Counted from the first letter of the stretch, positions 1 to 10,712 are shown. The stretch is 64,000 bases of DNA from an uncultured Cyclobacteriaceae bacterium (GCA_943788235.1 CALSPM010000004.1:102593-166592); one strand, 5' to 3'. Made by a program: numbers and translations. The notes: generated by a model from the letters alone, not told the origin.

Positions 1-1491
1 CTTATGGAGAAGAAATTACCAAAGCCCTCAAACCATCGGGCAGAAGAAATGCCTAATTCGTTAAGAAACCGCCAATGGCGTACAGCAACATTAACAACTA
101 AAATAGGTGAGTGATGGAATTCTTTGTAGGCATCAGTAATTGTAGGGGGTAGGTCTTTAATGATATGCTTTCCTACCCAGCCTCCAATGGCTGAAACAAC
201 GGTCTTAGCTTTAATGCGTTTTACCAAACCATTTTCTTCGTAGGTTACGATCACATGCTTCGAAGTGTCGATAGCACCTGCATGCCTAATATCGATAGCC
301 GTACTATTCAGTCGAATGCTGATAGGGTTACTTGGTCTATCTAAAGCCTTAAAATTGATGGAATTAAATAAAATATCTTCAAATTTTTTTCCGCCCGTGA
401 TACTTTCAGGTATAAGGTATTTTACAATGTGTCTAAAACTGCCGGTATTACCGCCGGGAAAACTTAATGCCCCCATCTCAACTTCATTGATACTGCTGTC
501 ATAAACATAGCGCGCCCGCGTGCAGGGCATTTCTAACTCTCTGGCTGAATAGGCAGAGTAAACATCACAGCCAACCCCTCCCATAGATATGGCAATGATG
601 GGGTCAAAATATTTAGTCACTGCTGGGTTGTAGCCATACACTTTTTCAAGCAAGTCTTTATAAGACATACTGTCTAACCACCGATCAATGTTGTCCCCTT
701 GATACTTATCTTCAAGATCTTCAAAGGCACGGTTCAAGTCGGCTTTAATGTCATCTGGCCAAGGCAAGCGGGAGAGTTTATCAGCTCTTGGATTAATGAT
801 CCAGGGCTTTTTTGCCTCCCTACCTAAAAAGTAACCGGTATCAAAACGCTCTTCATCCCAATACACCCCATAATAGTTTTCTATCGGGGCCTTAATCTTG
901 GTTTTTTTAGGGTCTTGCTTAACAAATTTATAGTCAAAAGGCAGACCTGTTGCATGATAGATTTCAGCAATAAGTCCTTTATCATCTTTGTTAGGAGGAC
1001 CAAAATCATTAGAGCCTTGTGGGCCATAGAGTTTATGAGCCATCGACTTCAAATTCATTTTGCTTAGCCTCACCTCCAAATACAGGATGATTTTCGATAA
1101 TTAAACACTTTTTAGTATTACCGTATTTTTTATGAAATTGATAAGCGGCACCAATTCCTGAAAATCCGCCACCAATAATGATCATATCATATTCTTCACC
1201 TGTATCCTCTGCCTCGTCCAATAGTTTTGATGTGAGTCCATCGCGGATTAAATGGGCGGCTTTTCGAACCGAGGCGACATTACCATTTGAATTCGCATAA
1301 TCACCTACTCCACCAAAACCCGTCCAGGGGTCATTAAAAAGCCCGACCGGTTTTTTTTCTGCGGCATTAACAGGTAAACTCGGACTCAGTAAAGCGACGC
1401 CCAATCCGACCAAGCTACCATTGACAAAATCTCTCCGTGAAATCTTGTTTGATAGTTGTAAATCTTTATTTTTCTTTTTCTTCTTACTCAA
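1..1491 (-). pseudogene. SpdH-like FAD-dependent oxidoreductase, frameshifted and cut by the window edge
   Basis: An N-terminal twin-arginine-type signal (SRRDF, about residue 18) precedes an FAD-binding Rossmann motif (IIIGGGFSGIG). The ORF stops at 1033, but one base later the other frame resumes the same protein: HKLYGPQGSNDFGPP, then an open frame to base 1 with FPGGNTGSFRH and VVSAIGGWVG. These resemble the spermidine dehydrogenase (SpdH)-like flavoprotein family as I recall it. Removing one T near 1032 restores the frame. The C-terminus lies outside the window. The substrate is unknown; polyamine oxidation is only the family prototype. The lesion may be a real frameshift or a sequence error. 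Confidence 0.75.
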
Positions 1492-1518
1492 AGGGTATCA
1501 TTCCTTTATTGTTTCTAT

Positions 1519-2047
1519 TTATTGGTTAGTATTTTCTCCATTAGCAGAAATTTTTTGCTGAAAGAGTTCAGCTTCTTTTTCAATCATTCGAGTATCAAAA
1601 TAGCAGTGGGTCTCCAGCAATTTTATCGTTTTCCCATTTCCAAGAGCAGTAAAAATCTAATTCATGAGATTGACCTGTAATTTTTGAAACGCCACTCCAA
1701 TGGACCCATTGATTGGTGAAAACATCACCATTATTATAAAACATGGTGGTGATATGTGGGTCGTTGTGTTTGAGATCATCAAATAACAGCGAGTGAAAGT
1801 TATAGCCTTCAATAATTTCTTCAGTGCTATAGACTACATCATTAACCCTATGTACACCATCAGGGGTGAAATATTCATTGGCTAGTTCAAAGGTTCCTGT
1901 AGTGTAGGCTTTACCCAGTTTTTCAACAATTTTTGTTTTTTCATCACTTTGATTGATGGTGCCCGATAGGGGCGCAGTATCTATTTTTATGGACTCATTA
2001 CATGATAGTAAGAAGCCAATGGCCAGATAATAAATGTATTTTTTCAT
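1519..2047 (-). pseudogene. NTF2/SnoaL-like lipoprotein, probable C-terminal frameshift
   Basis: The N-terminus is a lipoprotein signal ending LLSC. The body has the alpha-plus-beta pattern of SnoaL/NTF2-like proteins (KLGKAYTTGTFELANEYF, then strands with NQWVHWSG). The ORF stops at 1595, but the neighbouring frame continues with HCYFDTRMIEKEAELF to a stop at 1519-1521, which looks like the true end of the fold. A single-base indel near 1610 would explain this. It has the same fold as the genes at 2169 and 5806, so three family members lie within 5 kb. The ligand is unknown. Confidence 0.65.
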
Positions 2048-2168
2048 GGATTGACTTGATTTAAGTTCTCTTTTTTTAAAACAAATATAACCGGAAAGTT
2101 TAAATATTATTTTTAAATTTATGTGGTTGATTTTTAATCTAAGAAATCACCTTTAAACACAGATAACT

Positions 2169-3083
2169 ATGAAAAGCATATTGATGATTGTACTTGTTTT
2201 TAGCTCTCAATTACTGAGTGCTCAAAAAATAAAAAAGGCGGGAATTCACCTTATAGCTGATGAAAACAATGGCAAGTCTTATGTTTTTGGACAACAAGCG
2301 GCTGTAAATACGGTGTTGGATGCTGCCAGAAATTATACTTTGAGAGATGTTGATGCAATGATGGAAAATTACAGTCCTGCATTTGGAACTCAAGTCGTTG
2401 AGGGTAATAGAAAATGGTTGAATGCGATGGAACAGATTTCTATGGCACCCTATAGACTGATTCCAGTTAAAATAAAGGATACCGACGAAACTTTAGTTTT
2501 GACCTGGTCGGTAGAGGATCGAAAATGGAAAAATGGTTCTCAACAGAACTTAGATTTGATGGAAATATTTACGGTGAATCAAAATAATAAGATCACAGGA
2601 TTTAGTCAATGGGCACGCACAGATCGCACGAGTCAGTTTGGCTTAAGTTCGGGAGGAAAATTTTATGGTAAAAAAACGACGGAAGTCACTGGAAGATCAC
2701 TGGTTTTTTCAAATCGAGGGGAAATAGAGGTACTCGAAAAGTTTTTTAAAGATTATAATAATATGGATGGAGCAGCCTGCAGCCAAGCATTTGCAGATCA
2801 AGCCACTATGAATGGACATGATGGAATGCAATCAACACTTTCTAAGAAAGACTGGTACGAAATGTTTGATTCATATCAATCAGTAGAATGGAAGCCGTAT
2901 TCAATAGCTCCATTGAAGATAGAGGATACTGATCCTATTTCTGGAGCAACAGTTTTATCGAGAGAAAAAAGAATCTATAAAGATGGTTCTATTTGGGAAA
3001 AAGAATTGGTAGAAATTTTTTATTTTGATCTAGAGGGTAAAATATTTAATGTGGTTCAATATGCACGTGATTTGAATCCTTAA
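2169..3083 (+). CDS. Secreted protein with two tandem NTF2-like domains
   Basis: 304 residues. A Sec signal peptide ends near LLSAQ (residue 19). Two NTF2/SnoaL-like units follow, at about residues 40-155 and 185-300. Each has an aromatic helix (ARNYTLRDVDAMMENY; LEKFFKDYNNMDGAACSQAF) and ends in a strand with QWARTD or QYARDL. The start is the only ATG ahead of a good signal peptide. The ORF is intact, unlike the NTF2-like neighbours. It is divergent from the gene at 1519-2047. It is probably periplasmic or secreted; the function is not predictable from the sequence. Confidence 0.75.
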   Translation: MKSILMIVLVFSSQLLSAQKIKKAGIHLIADENNGKSYVFGQQAAVNTVLDAARNYTLRDVDAMMENYSPAFGTQVVEGNRKWLNAMEQISMAPYRLIPVKIKDTDETLVLTWSVEDRKWKNGSQQNLDLMEIFTVNQNNKITGFSQWARTDRTSQFGLSSGGKFYGKKTTEVTGRSLVFSNRGEIEVLEKFFKDYNNMDGAACSQAFADQATMNGHDGMQSTLSKKDWYEMFDSYQSVEWKPYSIAPLKIEDTDPISGATVLSREKRIYKDGSIWEKELVEIFYFDLEGKIFNVVQYARDLNP

Positions 3084-3157
3084 TTCTTTATCTAACTCAC
3101 TAACCTTTATGAAATTTAATATTTTGATACCAAAACTAAATAGCTTGATGCCGATAT

Positions 3158-3748
3158 CTAGAAACCGTCTCTTAATATTTCAAAATAAGTTTTGTAGCGG
3201 GCTCTGGTGTCTGCATCATTAAATATCAGATATTGTTGAGTGTATATAGTAGTTGTGGGAGCAATATTAGCGAAGGATGGTAAATCTTGGGAACACCGAT
3301 ATTGATCTCGACAATTATTTACGCAAAGGGAACCTACCTTTGTAGGAGCAAAATTTAAAATTAATCGGTAGGAGGTAGAATCCATTTCTGTGAAAGTATC
3401 TTCCTTTATAGAATAAATATCCTTAAAATTAGCCTTATAATTGGAGCCATATATATTAAGCCAAATCCGAGCATCCTCTGTTTGGTAGTTGCAATTATTG
3501 AAACTTTGAGTGATTTGAAAATCACCTACCATATTTACCAAAAAACTGTAATCAACATCACTCAGCAATTTCCCCTGAAGTGTAGAATGATTTTGTAGTT
3601 CATTAAATTCTTGTGAGAAAATAGCCTTTGTAATAATCGGGTTATTATTCAGGAAAGAAATGGCATTTTCGTAGTCTTCTTCTTCCTTCGAACAACCAAA
3701 TAAAAGGAGACTTAATATGAAGAGGCTTGAAAATACTAATTGACGCAT
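3158..3748 (-). CDS. Hypothetical lipoprotein
   Basis: 196 residues. The N-terminus MRQLVFSSLFILSLLLFGC is a lipoprotein signal with the Cys at residue 19, followed by an acidic EEED linker. The mature part has several cysteines (NNCNYQ, CVNNCRDQYRCSQ), which suggests disulphides in the periplasm or at the surface. I recognise no family. It converges with the NTF2-like gene ending at 3083, with 74 bp between and no obvious terminator. Confidence 0.6.
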   Translation of the reverse strand: MRQLVFSSLFILSLLLFGCSKEEEDYENAISFLNNNPIITKAIFSQEFNELQNHSTLQGKLLSDVDYSFLVNMVGDFQITQSFNNCNYQTEDARIWLNIYGSNYKANFKDIYSIKEDTFTEMDSTSYRLILNFAPTKVGSLCVNNCRDQYRCSQDLPSFANIAPTTTIYTQQYLIFNDADTRARYKTYFEILRDGF

Positions 3749-4313
3749 TCCACAAAAGTATTATTAAAATAAATATTTAATAGGGATTGGCCTAAATTTT
3801 TTTTGACCTCATTGTGGTTTTTACCAACACTCAAAAAGATTTCTTTTTAATGTTGGTAAATTGGAAGACTTATTTTATCTAAAAAAACTGATTTACAAGA
3901 GTTTTTGAATTAGAAGAGTAATTAACTTCTGAATTGAATGTCGGGTTTAATTAAAAATCAACAGATAATATCTTTAGAAAACGTAGTGTTTTTTATTGTA
4001 TTTCATTGTCTTACCCTTTTCAATCTTAACATTACTTTCAGTTATCAATCTTGGGTTGGCCTTGGGAGTTTATATAGTCAGTTGGTTTTTACACTACAAT
4101 TTTAATTCTATTTGTTTTATGATCAATTCTTTAAAAACTAATTCTCCAAACTCATTTGACACTACTTTTTAGTCTGTAAACTATTGTAATTTATTGAAAG
4201 GTATAATCCAATAAAAGTATTGGTCATTTGCTGCTATGTGATTTAATAAAAATTTATTTTGAAAGCCTATAGGATATTGGTAAATTTAGTTTTAATCAAT
4301 ATTCGGTAACGGA
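3749..4313. other. Intergenic region with one long hairpin
   Basis: About 565 bp between divergent lipoprotein genes, very AT-rich, with no ORF that looks coding. It holds the two-part inverted repeat listed at 3821-3859. Nothing else recognised. Confidence 0.6.
3821..3859. other. Two-part hairpin (39 nt)
   Basis: TTACCAACA (3821-3829) pairs with TGTTGGTAA (3851-3859). Inside it AAAAAGA (3833-3839) pairs with TCTTTTT (3842-3848), leaving a CTC/AA internal loop and a 2-nt apical loop. That is 16 base pairs in total. It lies over 50 bp upstream of the 3158-3748 gene on one side and 455 bp upstream of the 4314 gene on the other, so it is not an obvious terminator for either. Confidence 0.6.
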
Positions 4314-4796
4314 ATGAAAAATTTAAGAGTAGTCAAATATTCAATCATTATTTTACTCGTTTTTATGACCGCATGCGATGATTCATCGGAGACTATAAAT
4401 GATATGGCTAAGGAGTTAAAAGAGAATCAAGTTTTTCAAAAAAACGGATTTAGAGATAAAGAAATAGAGGTTTCCTTATCAGATCAGTCGGCTCTTGATT
4501 TGCTTATGAAGATTAATAAGCTTTCTAAAGAAATGATTATTCTTAGGCTTAAAAGCTATGGATTAGAGGGTGTTTACCGAAAAAAAATTCAAAGTTTAGA
4601 AAAGGTGTTAAAAAAAGAAAGGTTATCCCAAATACAATTGAGTGATGTGACAGAAAAAATCGAAAAAACAAAATCTCAATTGGCTGAGGAGAGTAAGCGA
4701 TTAAGATCGTTGAGAAAATTAATTGATAAAAATTCAATTAATCTTAAAAAAATGAAACATGATTTTAATAAAATGGACTATGTCACAAAGCTTTGA
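4314..4796 (+). CDS. Coiled-coil lipoprotein
   Basis: 160 residues. A lipoprotein signal ends at MTAC (Cys 21), followed by DDSSET. Residues from about 75 to the end are rich in Lys/Glu/Leu with heptad-like spacing (LEKVLKKERLSQ, EKIEKTKSQLAEESKRL), which predicts a coiled coil. No family recognised. It sits alone, converging with apt. Confidence 0.6.
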   Translation: MKNLRVVKYSIIILLVFMTACDDSSETINDMAKELKENQVFQKNGFRDKEIEVSLSDQSALDLLMKINKLSKEMIILRLKSYGLEGVYRKKIQSLEKVLKKERLSQIQLSDVTEKIEKTKSQLAEESKRLRSLRKLIDKNSINLKKMKHDFNKMDYVTKL

Positions 4797-4882
4797 ATTT
4801 ATGGTTATAGTTTTGATTGAGTCTAATAGTGAGGCATTGAAAAAGCACATCATTTGTATAAATCCTTTTGTAAAACAGACCA

Positions 4883-5432
4883 TTAGGTTCCTGAAAATTC
4901 AATCAAGGTTTGGACCGAATAACCGCTTGCTTTGATAAGATCACTTCCGCTAAGTTCGGGGAGGTTTATCACGGCTTGGATAAGGATGTTTTTTTTTAAG
5001 ACACCAAAATTTTCATGAACCAATTGAGCACAAGCTAATGCAGTTCCCCCTGTGGCGATGAGATCATCCATGATTACGATTTTTTCGAAAGTTTTAATAT
5101 TTGTATTTTTTTGAATTTCTAATGAGCTACTTCCATATTCTAAATCGTGTGACCGTTTGTAAGTATCATTAGGTAATTTACCGGGTTTTCCTGACCATAA
5201 TGAAAGGCAGTCTGAGACGATCAGAGAGTGGGGCGCCAAATACAAAACCTCGACTTTCTATTCCAATAATTTTGTCACCTCTAAATGCTTCAATTCCTGA
5301 GGCAAACATCGTCAGTGTATGGTTAAAAGCTTCAGGATTTTCAGTAAGGCTGGTGATATCCCTGTAGGCAATACCAGTAATAGGAAAGTCATTTACCGTC
5401 CGAATAGCAGCTTTGAGTTGATCTATGTCCAC
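4883..5432 (-). pseudogene. apt: Adenine phosphoribosyltransferase, frameshifted
   Basis: Apt makes AMP from adenine and PRPP (purine salvage, cytosol). The N-terminal part (5178-5432) has FPITGIAYRDITSL and GIESRGFVFG, typical of Apt. The C-terminal part lies in another frame and has the PRPP-binding loop IVMDDLIATGGTA. The halves join at about 5180: one frame reads MVRKTR then stop, the other PGKLPNDTY. Deleting one A from the AAAA run there gives the normal MVRKPGKLP. The restored length, about 175 residues, is usual for Apt. A homopolymer sequence error or a true frameshift are both possible. Confidence 0.85.
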
Positions 5433-5536
5433 AATTCTATAACTTGCAAGTTTAAAATTAATATAAATAGTGCTAAAGGGTAAAATTAATCAATTTAAGC
5501 TTAAACATAATTCCATGAGATTAATCAACTTGTTGT

Positions 5537-5806
5537 TTATACAGTTGATCTTAAGTCTATGGTAGCGCTTGTATCGGTATTACCGTTAATTATTTTTTCT
5601 TCATAATACCTTAATATGAAATATGTTTTTGTTAAAGAGGATTGGTTTGCTACTGCAAAATAAGTCTTTTCGTGATATCTTTTTTTGAATATTAACATCA
5701 CTCCATTGCTGAGTGGTCTTTTTTGATTTACTAGGCTGTGTATTCTATATATATAGTCGAAATAGTTAACTTTAGACTTTACGCCAAAAATAAACCAATA
5801 AAACAA
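5537..5806 (-). CDS. Weak small ORF, possibly not a gene
   Basis: 89 codons, basic and aromatic (RYHEKTYFAVANQSS, ILRYYEEKIINGN). No signal peptide and no recognised family. Its start abuts the start of the divergent NTF2-like gene at 5806. The rest of 5433-5536 holds nothing recognisable. It could be a gene remnant or chance. Confidence 0.2.
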   Translation of the reverse strand: MFYWFIFGVKSKVNYFDYIYRIHSLVNQKRPLSNGVMLIFKKRYHEKTYFAVANQSSLTKTYFILRYYEEKIINGNTDTSATIDLRSTV

Positions 5807-6302
5807 TGAAAAATTTATATCTATTATCTATTATGACACTTGCTTTTGCCTGTGCTCGGCCCGACTCCTACAGTAGTTGAGAGATCTATTGGCTTTCATT
5901 CAAATGATGAGCTCAAGGAGTTTAAATGGCATCTAGGCACTCGAAGAACCTATTGATTTGGTTAAAGCACTTGATAAGGCATGGGTCGCACGTGATTATG
6001 CTGCTATGAAAAATTATTTTGTAGATACTCTGCGAATTACTACTTACAAAGGAATGGTCTTTACATCATTTGAGGATTTTCAAAAAAATGTAGCTGAAGA
6101 TACTTTGGGAGGATGGACATTTAATCGTGCTTATTCGGTTGATTTAAATCCAGCTTTGGGTGGAGAGCATGTTCAAGCTTTTTTTAACTCCTACGATATC
6201 AATCCAGACGGAGATACGATTAAATCAAAAATTTATGAAAGCTATTATGTGGTAAATAATAAAATTGTTTGGCTCGATCAATTCCGGCAGGAATCCAAAT
6301 AA
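5806..6302 (+). pseudogene. NTF2/SnoaL-like lipoprotein with several frameshifts
   Basis: The gene starts MKNLYLLSIMTLAFAC, a lipoprotein signal. It then changes frame at the CCC near 5862 (next frame PTPTVVERSIGF), and again at least once near 5930-5945 before settling in the frame EEPIDLVKALDKAWVARDYAAMKNYF to the stop at 6302. The last part is a good NTF2-like domain (VWLDQFRQESK at the end). At least two, probably three, indels lie within 150 bp, which favours real decay over chance sequencing error. Confidence 0.75.
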
Positions 6303-6322
6303 CTATTATCCACAATTTTATA

Positions 6323-6353
6323 AAAGCCCAAATCGCATGATTGGGCTTTTTTT
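6323..6353 (+). terminator. Rho-independent terminator after the NTF2-like gene
   Basis: AAAAGCCCAA (6323-6332) pairs with TTGGGCTTTT (6341-6350); the T run continues to 6353. It lies 20 bp after the stop at 6302. Confidence 0.85.
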
Positions 6354-6554
6354 AATGCTCGATTAAGTAGCGTGCGCAGACAAGATTGCATTGAGTAGAT
6401 GAGGATGATTTTCGGATCTGATAAACGCTTATTAAAATCAAGCAAGTAGAATCTTTCTACTCAATTTTGTTTTTAATAATCTATTTATGTGGGTAGAAAT
6501 AATTAATTTTCATTTATTGATCATCTATAGTAAATGACATTTCCTATTTCGTTT

Positions 6555-7638
6555 ATGAATGAATTAAAAGAAAAATCAAATTCAGGACACACTGTCTTCC
6601 TTATAATTTTCTCTGTGTTATTTGGTAATCTTGAGAGTCTAGGACAGATGCCTAAGCTATTTACAGAGGAGGTGTTGAAACTTACCTTGAGTGGAGATCT
6701 CAAAACTGTTTTTAAGGACCGTGGCGATGATTCTCAATACCACCCTGCTGAATTATTCTATTTTTCAGATCTAAAAAAGGTGAGTATACCCCTTAAAATA
6801 AAAACAAGAGGGAATTTCCGAAAATCAGCATCTAATTGTAAATATCCACCCTTAATGTTGAACTTCCCTAACTCAGAGGTTATGGATAATACGCTTTTTT
6901 CTGGTCAAAACAAGATGAAATTGGTAACTCCATGTCAAGGGGATGAGTATACGGTACATGAATATCTTGTATATAAATTATATAATCTTTTTTCACCTCA
7001 AAGCTTTCAGGGCCAATTATTAAAAATTTCATTTCAAGATACTTTAAAGCGAAAAAAACACGCATACTTATTATGGTCTGTTATTAGAGAATGAAAACCA
7101 GATGGCGCAAAGAAATCAAGCTTTTTTGTTTGAGAAAATGGGCTATCAGCCTACTCAACTTGATAAAGTTAAATTTTTAGAGATGGCCGTTTTTGAATAC
7201 CTCATCGCCAACACGGATTGGTCAGTTCAGTATCAACAAAATATTAAATTGATAAAAAATGGGCAGAATAAATTACCCATTGCGGTACCTTATGATTTCG
7301 ATCATGCGGGTATTGTCAGATCCCCTTATGCTAAGCCTGCCCCAGCACTTCAACTGAGTAATGTTCTTACCCGAAGATATAGAGGTTATTGTATCAGTGA
7401 GATGTCAGTGTATCAGCCTATCTTTGATAAATTTAATAGATTAAAGCCGGCTATCTACGCAATTTATGAAGATAATAAGGAAATACAGTCAAGCTATAAA
7501 ATCAAGACACTTAAATTTTTAGATGATTTTTATGATACAATCAATGATCCAGAAAAAGCATTACTTGCCTTCGGTTATCCTTGCGATCCCTCAGGGACAG
7601 GTAATGTAGTCATAAAAGGAATGCAGAAAATAAATTAA
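6555..7638 (+). pseudogene. Secreted putative kinase-fold (CotH/HipA-like) protein, frameshifted
   Basis: The first half (to 7094) has a signal-like segment (VFLIIFSVLFGNLESLGQ), then VPLKIKTRGNFRK-type strands and KLVTPCQGDEYTVHEYLVYKL. The second half (7102-7638) has ANTDWSVQYQQNIKLI followed by VPYDFDHAG. That resembles the catalytic D...N and DF(D/G) pattern of atypical kinases such as CotH or HipA, which is an inference. The halves join by removing one A from the A7 run near 7053, giving THTYYGLLLENENQMAQRN. The substrate is unknown. An upstream ATG at 6534 would add seven residues. Confidence 0.6.
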
Positions 7639-7831
7639 ATAGTGGGATGCTTGATAGATAACTGATGTTTTCATGTTCTTAGCCCTTTTTTTTTGATTGC
7701 TTAGTCAAGAAAAACTTTGTGCCTACTTATTTTCATAGTAATGAAGGCCATTATGAGGTCTCTAACTCAGTATCCGGATAAGTTGGGGTTTTATTCTTTT
7801 ATCTCAGATATCACCAGTGGAATTAAAGACA

Positions 7832-8839
7832 TTAGAAAGCTCGGATCGCGCGCACTTTATTGACACTCACTTTATAACTACTCTTCGTTAATCCGTTACC
7901 AAAGCTTACTGATTTAGCTTTATCAGCACTGTCTTGGGTAGAGCTCCAATAGGTAGTATTTTCAAATCGTGTACCGTTATAAACTGTTAAGCTATCATCG
8001 ATCCATTCTCTTTCTTGATACAATAATTTTAATTCATCAATTGAGGGTAAATACCAATCATTGATCACGGTATCTTCGCTGATGAATGTAGTAGCCGAAT
8101 AAGCTGCAATAATCGCAGAAATACCAGCCGGTTCACAATCATTCGCCAGAATCGCTAAAGTGTTTCCATATCCTGATCCGAGAGTACTATCATTTGCATT
8201 TAATATCTCTTCATCTGAACATCCCCATTCTCCAGATTCATTGTCATTGAGAGCGACAACCAATCCATGATTCAATGTTTCATCAATATAAAAAATGACA
8301 CCCCCAAGTGCATAATTCCCCAACACTGCATGACATCCATTCTCGTCAACATTTTCATTAGCTGGTGTATTAGGACAAATGTCAATTGCATCATTGACAC
8401 CATCCTCATCAGTATCTTTTTGGACATTTGCACAGCCATTCTGATCTACTATAAGTCCCTCAGGTGTATCATCGCAGAGATCAAATTTATCTGGTATATT
8501 ATCGTTATCGTTATCTGTGAGTGTGAAGGTTACCGTTATATTTTTTTGACCATCTAGGATTAAAGTGAGGCAACATTTATAGGGATCGGTCAATGAGACC
8601 AGCGAGTCCTCAAGCCATTCGTTCAAAGTATAATATTCATTAGGTGTTGCAGTCAAAGTAATTGTATCACCCACATTATAGGTTCCCGATAACGGAGAAA
8701 CAGTACCGCCGTTGAGAGGAACAATGTCTATAGCCAGTATATAATTGTTTGGTCCCTCGTCCTGACAGGATAAAATGGTAGTAAGTAAGCCTATCAAGGT
8801 GAGACAAATAAAACGAGACATCTTTGACCGGTAATTCAT
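7832..8839 (-). CDS. Surface lipoprotein with TSP3 repeats and DUF1566-like C-terminus
   Basis: 335 residues. A lipoprotein signal ends LLTTILSC. Next come an InlB-B-like repeat (LTATPNEYYTLNEWLEDS), then two thrombospondin type 3 calcium-binding units with DNDNDNIPDKFDLCDDTP and DTDEDGVNDAIDICPNTP, then a C-terminal domain with GGVIFYID, WYLPSIDEL, YWSSTQ and VRAIRAF, typical of DUF1566/Lcl-like domains. Probably outer-membrane anchored and exposed. The TSP3 units resemble those in the gene at 55942-56857. Confidence 0.8.
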   Translation of the reverse strand: MNYRSKMSRFICLTLIGLLTTILSCQDEGPNNYILAIDIVPLNGGTVSPLSGTYNVGDTITLTATPNEYYTLNEWLEDSLVSLTDPYKCCLTLILDGQKNITVTFTLTDNDNDNIPDKFDLCDDTPEGLIVDQNGCANVQKDTDEDGVNDAIDICPNTPANENVDENGCHAVLGNYALGGVIFYIDETLNHGLVVALNDNESGEWGCSDEEILNANDSTLGSGYGNTLAILANDCEPAGISAIIAAYSATTFISEDTVINDWYLPSIDELKLLYQEREWIDDSLTVYNGTRFENTTYWSSTQDSADKAKSVSFGNGLTKSSYKVSVNKVRAIRAF

Positions 8840-9057
8840 TTTTATGATATTATACTCGTAAAAGTAGGTAATTCAGTTAATATCTAAGTTTTAATTTCAT
8901 TCTTTTTAGATTTACATGACTATTTCTAGAATTGCTGTTTCGAAGATGAAATCTAGGGAATTATATCGGGGTATTTCTTCATCCCTATTCAAGTTTTCCG
9001 AGATTTTATAAACTTCAAAAGTGTTAATGCGTATTCAACGACTCAAAAGAGAAAACA

Positions 9058-9240
9058 ATGAATCCAAAACTGATTGCCTATCTATTGCTTATCATTTCCA
9101 TAGTGTCCATTGTAATGTTATTGGCTTTTATATTGGATGCCTTTTCGGTAGAGAAACTACCCATACTTACCTTTGTTATTGCACCGGTTTTAGTGATTTA
9201 TTATTTATTTATTACCCGTTTTGGAAAAGGCATTCGATAG
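9058..9240 (+). CDS. Small two-helix membrane protein
   Basis: 60 residues with two hydrophobic segments (about 5-27 and 34-53) and a basic tail TRFGKGIR. A longer ORF over the same bases in another frame (9021-9308) lacks membrane character and is taken as a shadow. No family recognised. Confidence 0.5.
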   Translation: MNPKLIAYLLLIISIVSIVMLLAFILDAFSVEKLPILTFVIAPVLVIYYLFITRFGKGIR

Positions 9241-9308
9241 CTCGAATTGTTCAAAAAAAGAGTGAAACAATCATTGATGGTATAGCTATGAAGGGTTTAT
9301 CAAAATAA

Positions 9309-9796
9309 TCACTCAATCCATTGAGGATCTATTTATATTAGAGATAGGGTCCTTCGTTATTGTTTTCATTGCATTCAATTTGTTAACTGTTCCACTTCCA
9401 TGTTTTGCTCTGATCTTCTATCCATTTAATTGATCTAGACGCCTTGACTTTGTTAGAGATCACAGGTTGAATGGTTTTTATATATAATATTGAAAGTAAT
9501 CAATGAATGTCTAAGGCTTCTTTAAACATTATTATAGTCATTTTTCAGATGAACGCGCTACCCATGTCATCATTCAATAGAGTTTCTTTAAGATTAGATT
9601 TATGGTTGAGTGATTCCCAACTAAGAAAAAATGATCTTATATTTTCTGAATTTTTTTTGGTCAGTCTGAAGATATCATCATGGTTGGCCGCCGATGGTCG
9701 GGTTAAGTCTTACTTTTGAATCTTTCAGATGATCTAGCTACATATTTAAACGATCATTACATCGATTCGGCTTTTATAACTGCTAGTGGATTTTTA
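9309..9796. other. Intergenic region, possible gene debris
   Basis: About 490 bp. A 70-codon plus-strand ORF (9507-9719) resembles no family. A different frame from about 9650 reads through one stop into NLSDDLATYLNDHYIDSAFITAS and runs into the 3' end of the DUF4197 gene. This may be decayed coding sequence, but I cannot assign it. Confidence 0.3.
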
Positions 9797-10561
9797 TCAT
9801 TGACCAAATACCTTTTCTAAAAGAGCTGTAGTTCTATTAGCTTGATTGCTTCGTATTGCAAATTCCTCTACTGCAATCATTTTGAACAGTCCAATAGTGG
9901 CCTCTTCAGTGACATATTCGGCGAGATCGGGATTGACTTTTTTAGTAAAGGGTACTTTGTTGTAGATTTTCATTACGTTCCCCCAATATTTGGTGGTACT
10001 TGTTTGTTGAAGGGCATTTTCTATGATGGGCTTAAATTTAAGGATCAATTCACTTTTAGTTGTTTTTTCTAAATATTGAGTGGTGGCATCTTCTTCACCA
10101 TTCACAAGAGCAATAGCATCTGATATTTCCATTGCTGTTATCGCTCCTATGAAAATATTTAGTGCTTCTTTTGAAGCCAACTCAGCACTTCTATTAATAA
10201 GTAAAATCACCTCATCACATTTTTTTTGTCCGCCAGGTACTTTTGCGAGTGTAGTTGATATTTGCTCGGCTTCTTTAGGAAATGGAATTTTGATCAATGT
10301 ATTTTTAAAATATCCATCTTCTTTGTTAACCTTTTGAACTCCTTTTTCGATACCCTTTGAGAGGGCTTCTTTTAGTGCATTTGCTGCTTCTTCTACTGAA
10401 AAAGAAACCTCTTCGATATTAAGTTCGTCAAGGCTTATCTCTTCAATAGCTTCTTCAACAATATCTTCTTCAACAATATTTTTTAAAAACTTTAACTGTC
10501 CAAAAGAAGTTGTATTTAAAAGGCATATGAACACTATGCTAAGGCTGATAATTTTTTTCAT
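9797..10561 (-). CDS. DUF4197 family exported protein
   Basis: 254 residues. A signal peptide (MKKIISLSIVFICLLNTTSFG) leads into an acidic segment, then the DUF4197 pattern: ALKEALSKGIEKGV, DGYFKNTLIKIPFP, NRSAELASKEALNIF, DAIALVNGEEDATTQYL, FKPIIENALQQT. Length is usual for the family. It is periplasmic or secreted; the function of DUF4197 is unknown. It sits alone on the minus strand. Confidence 0.8.
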   Translation of the reverse strand: MKKIISLSIVFICLLNTTSFGQLKFLKNIVEEDIVEEAIEEISLDELNIEEVSFSVEEAANALKEALSKGIEKGVQKVNKEDGYFKNTLIKIPFPKEAEQISTTLAKVPGGQKKCDEVILLINRSAELASKEALNIFIGAITAMEISDAIALVNGEEDATTQYLEKTTKSELILKFKPIIENALQQTSTTKYWGNVMKIYNKVPFTKKVNPDLAEYVTEEATIGLFKMIAVEEFAIRSNQANRTTALLEKVFGQ

Positions 10562-10712
10562 AATTTAAACTTACTTAATATTGATTTGAAATAACAACTA
10601 TTTTAACTGAGAAAAAAATATCACAACAGTTGATAATGTTATGATATTTTCACTTTCTATAGGGCAGTATTGTCAAGAAAATTTTATTTGTCCGTTCTCA
10701 ATTTACATTATT

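Noticed and set aside
265..504. Plus-strand ORF of 79 codons
   Set aside because: Lies inside the minus-strand SpdH-like gene, which reads as a conserved protein in the other direction.
9507..9719. 70-codon plus-strand ORF
   Set aside because: No family, no signal and a competing frame through the region; left as possible debris.
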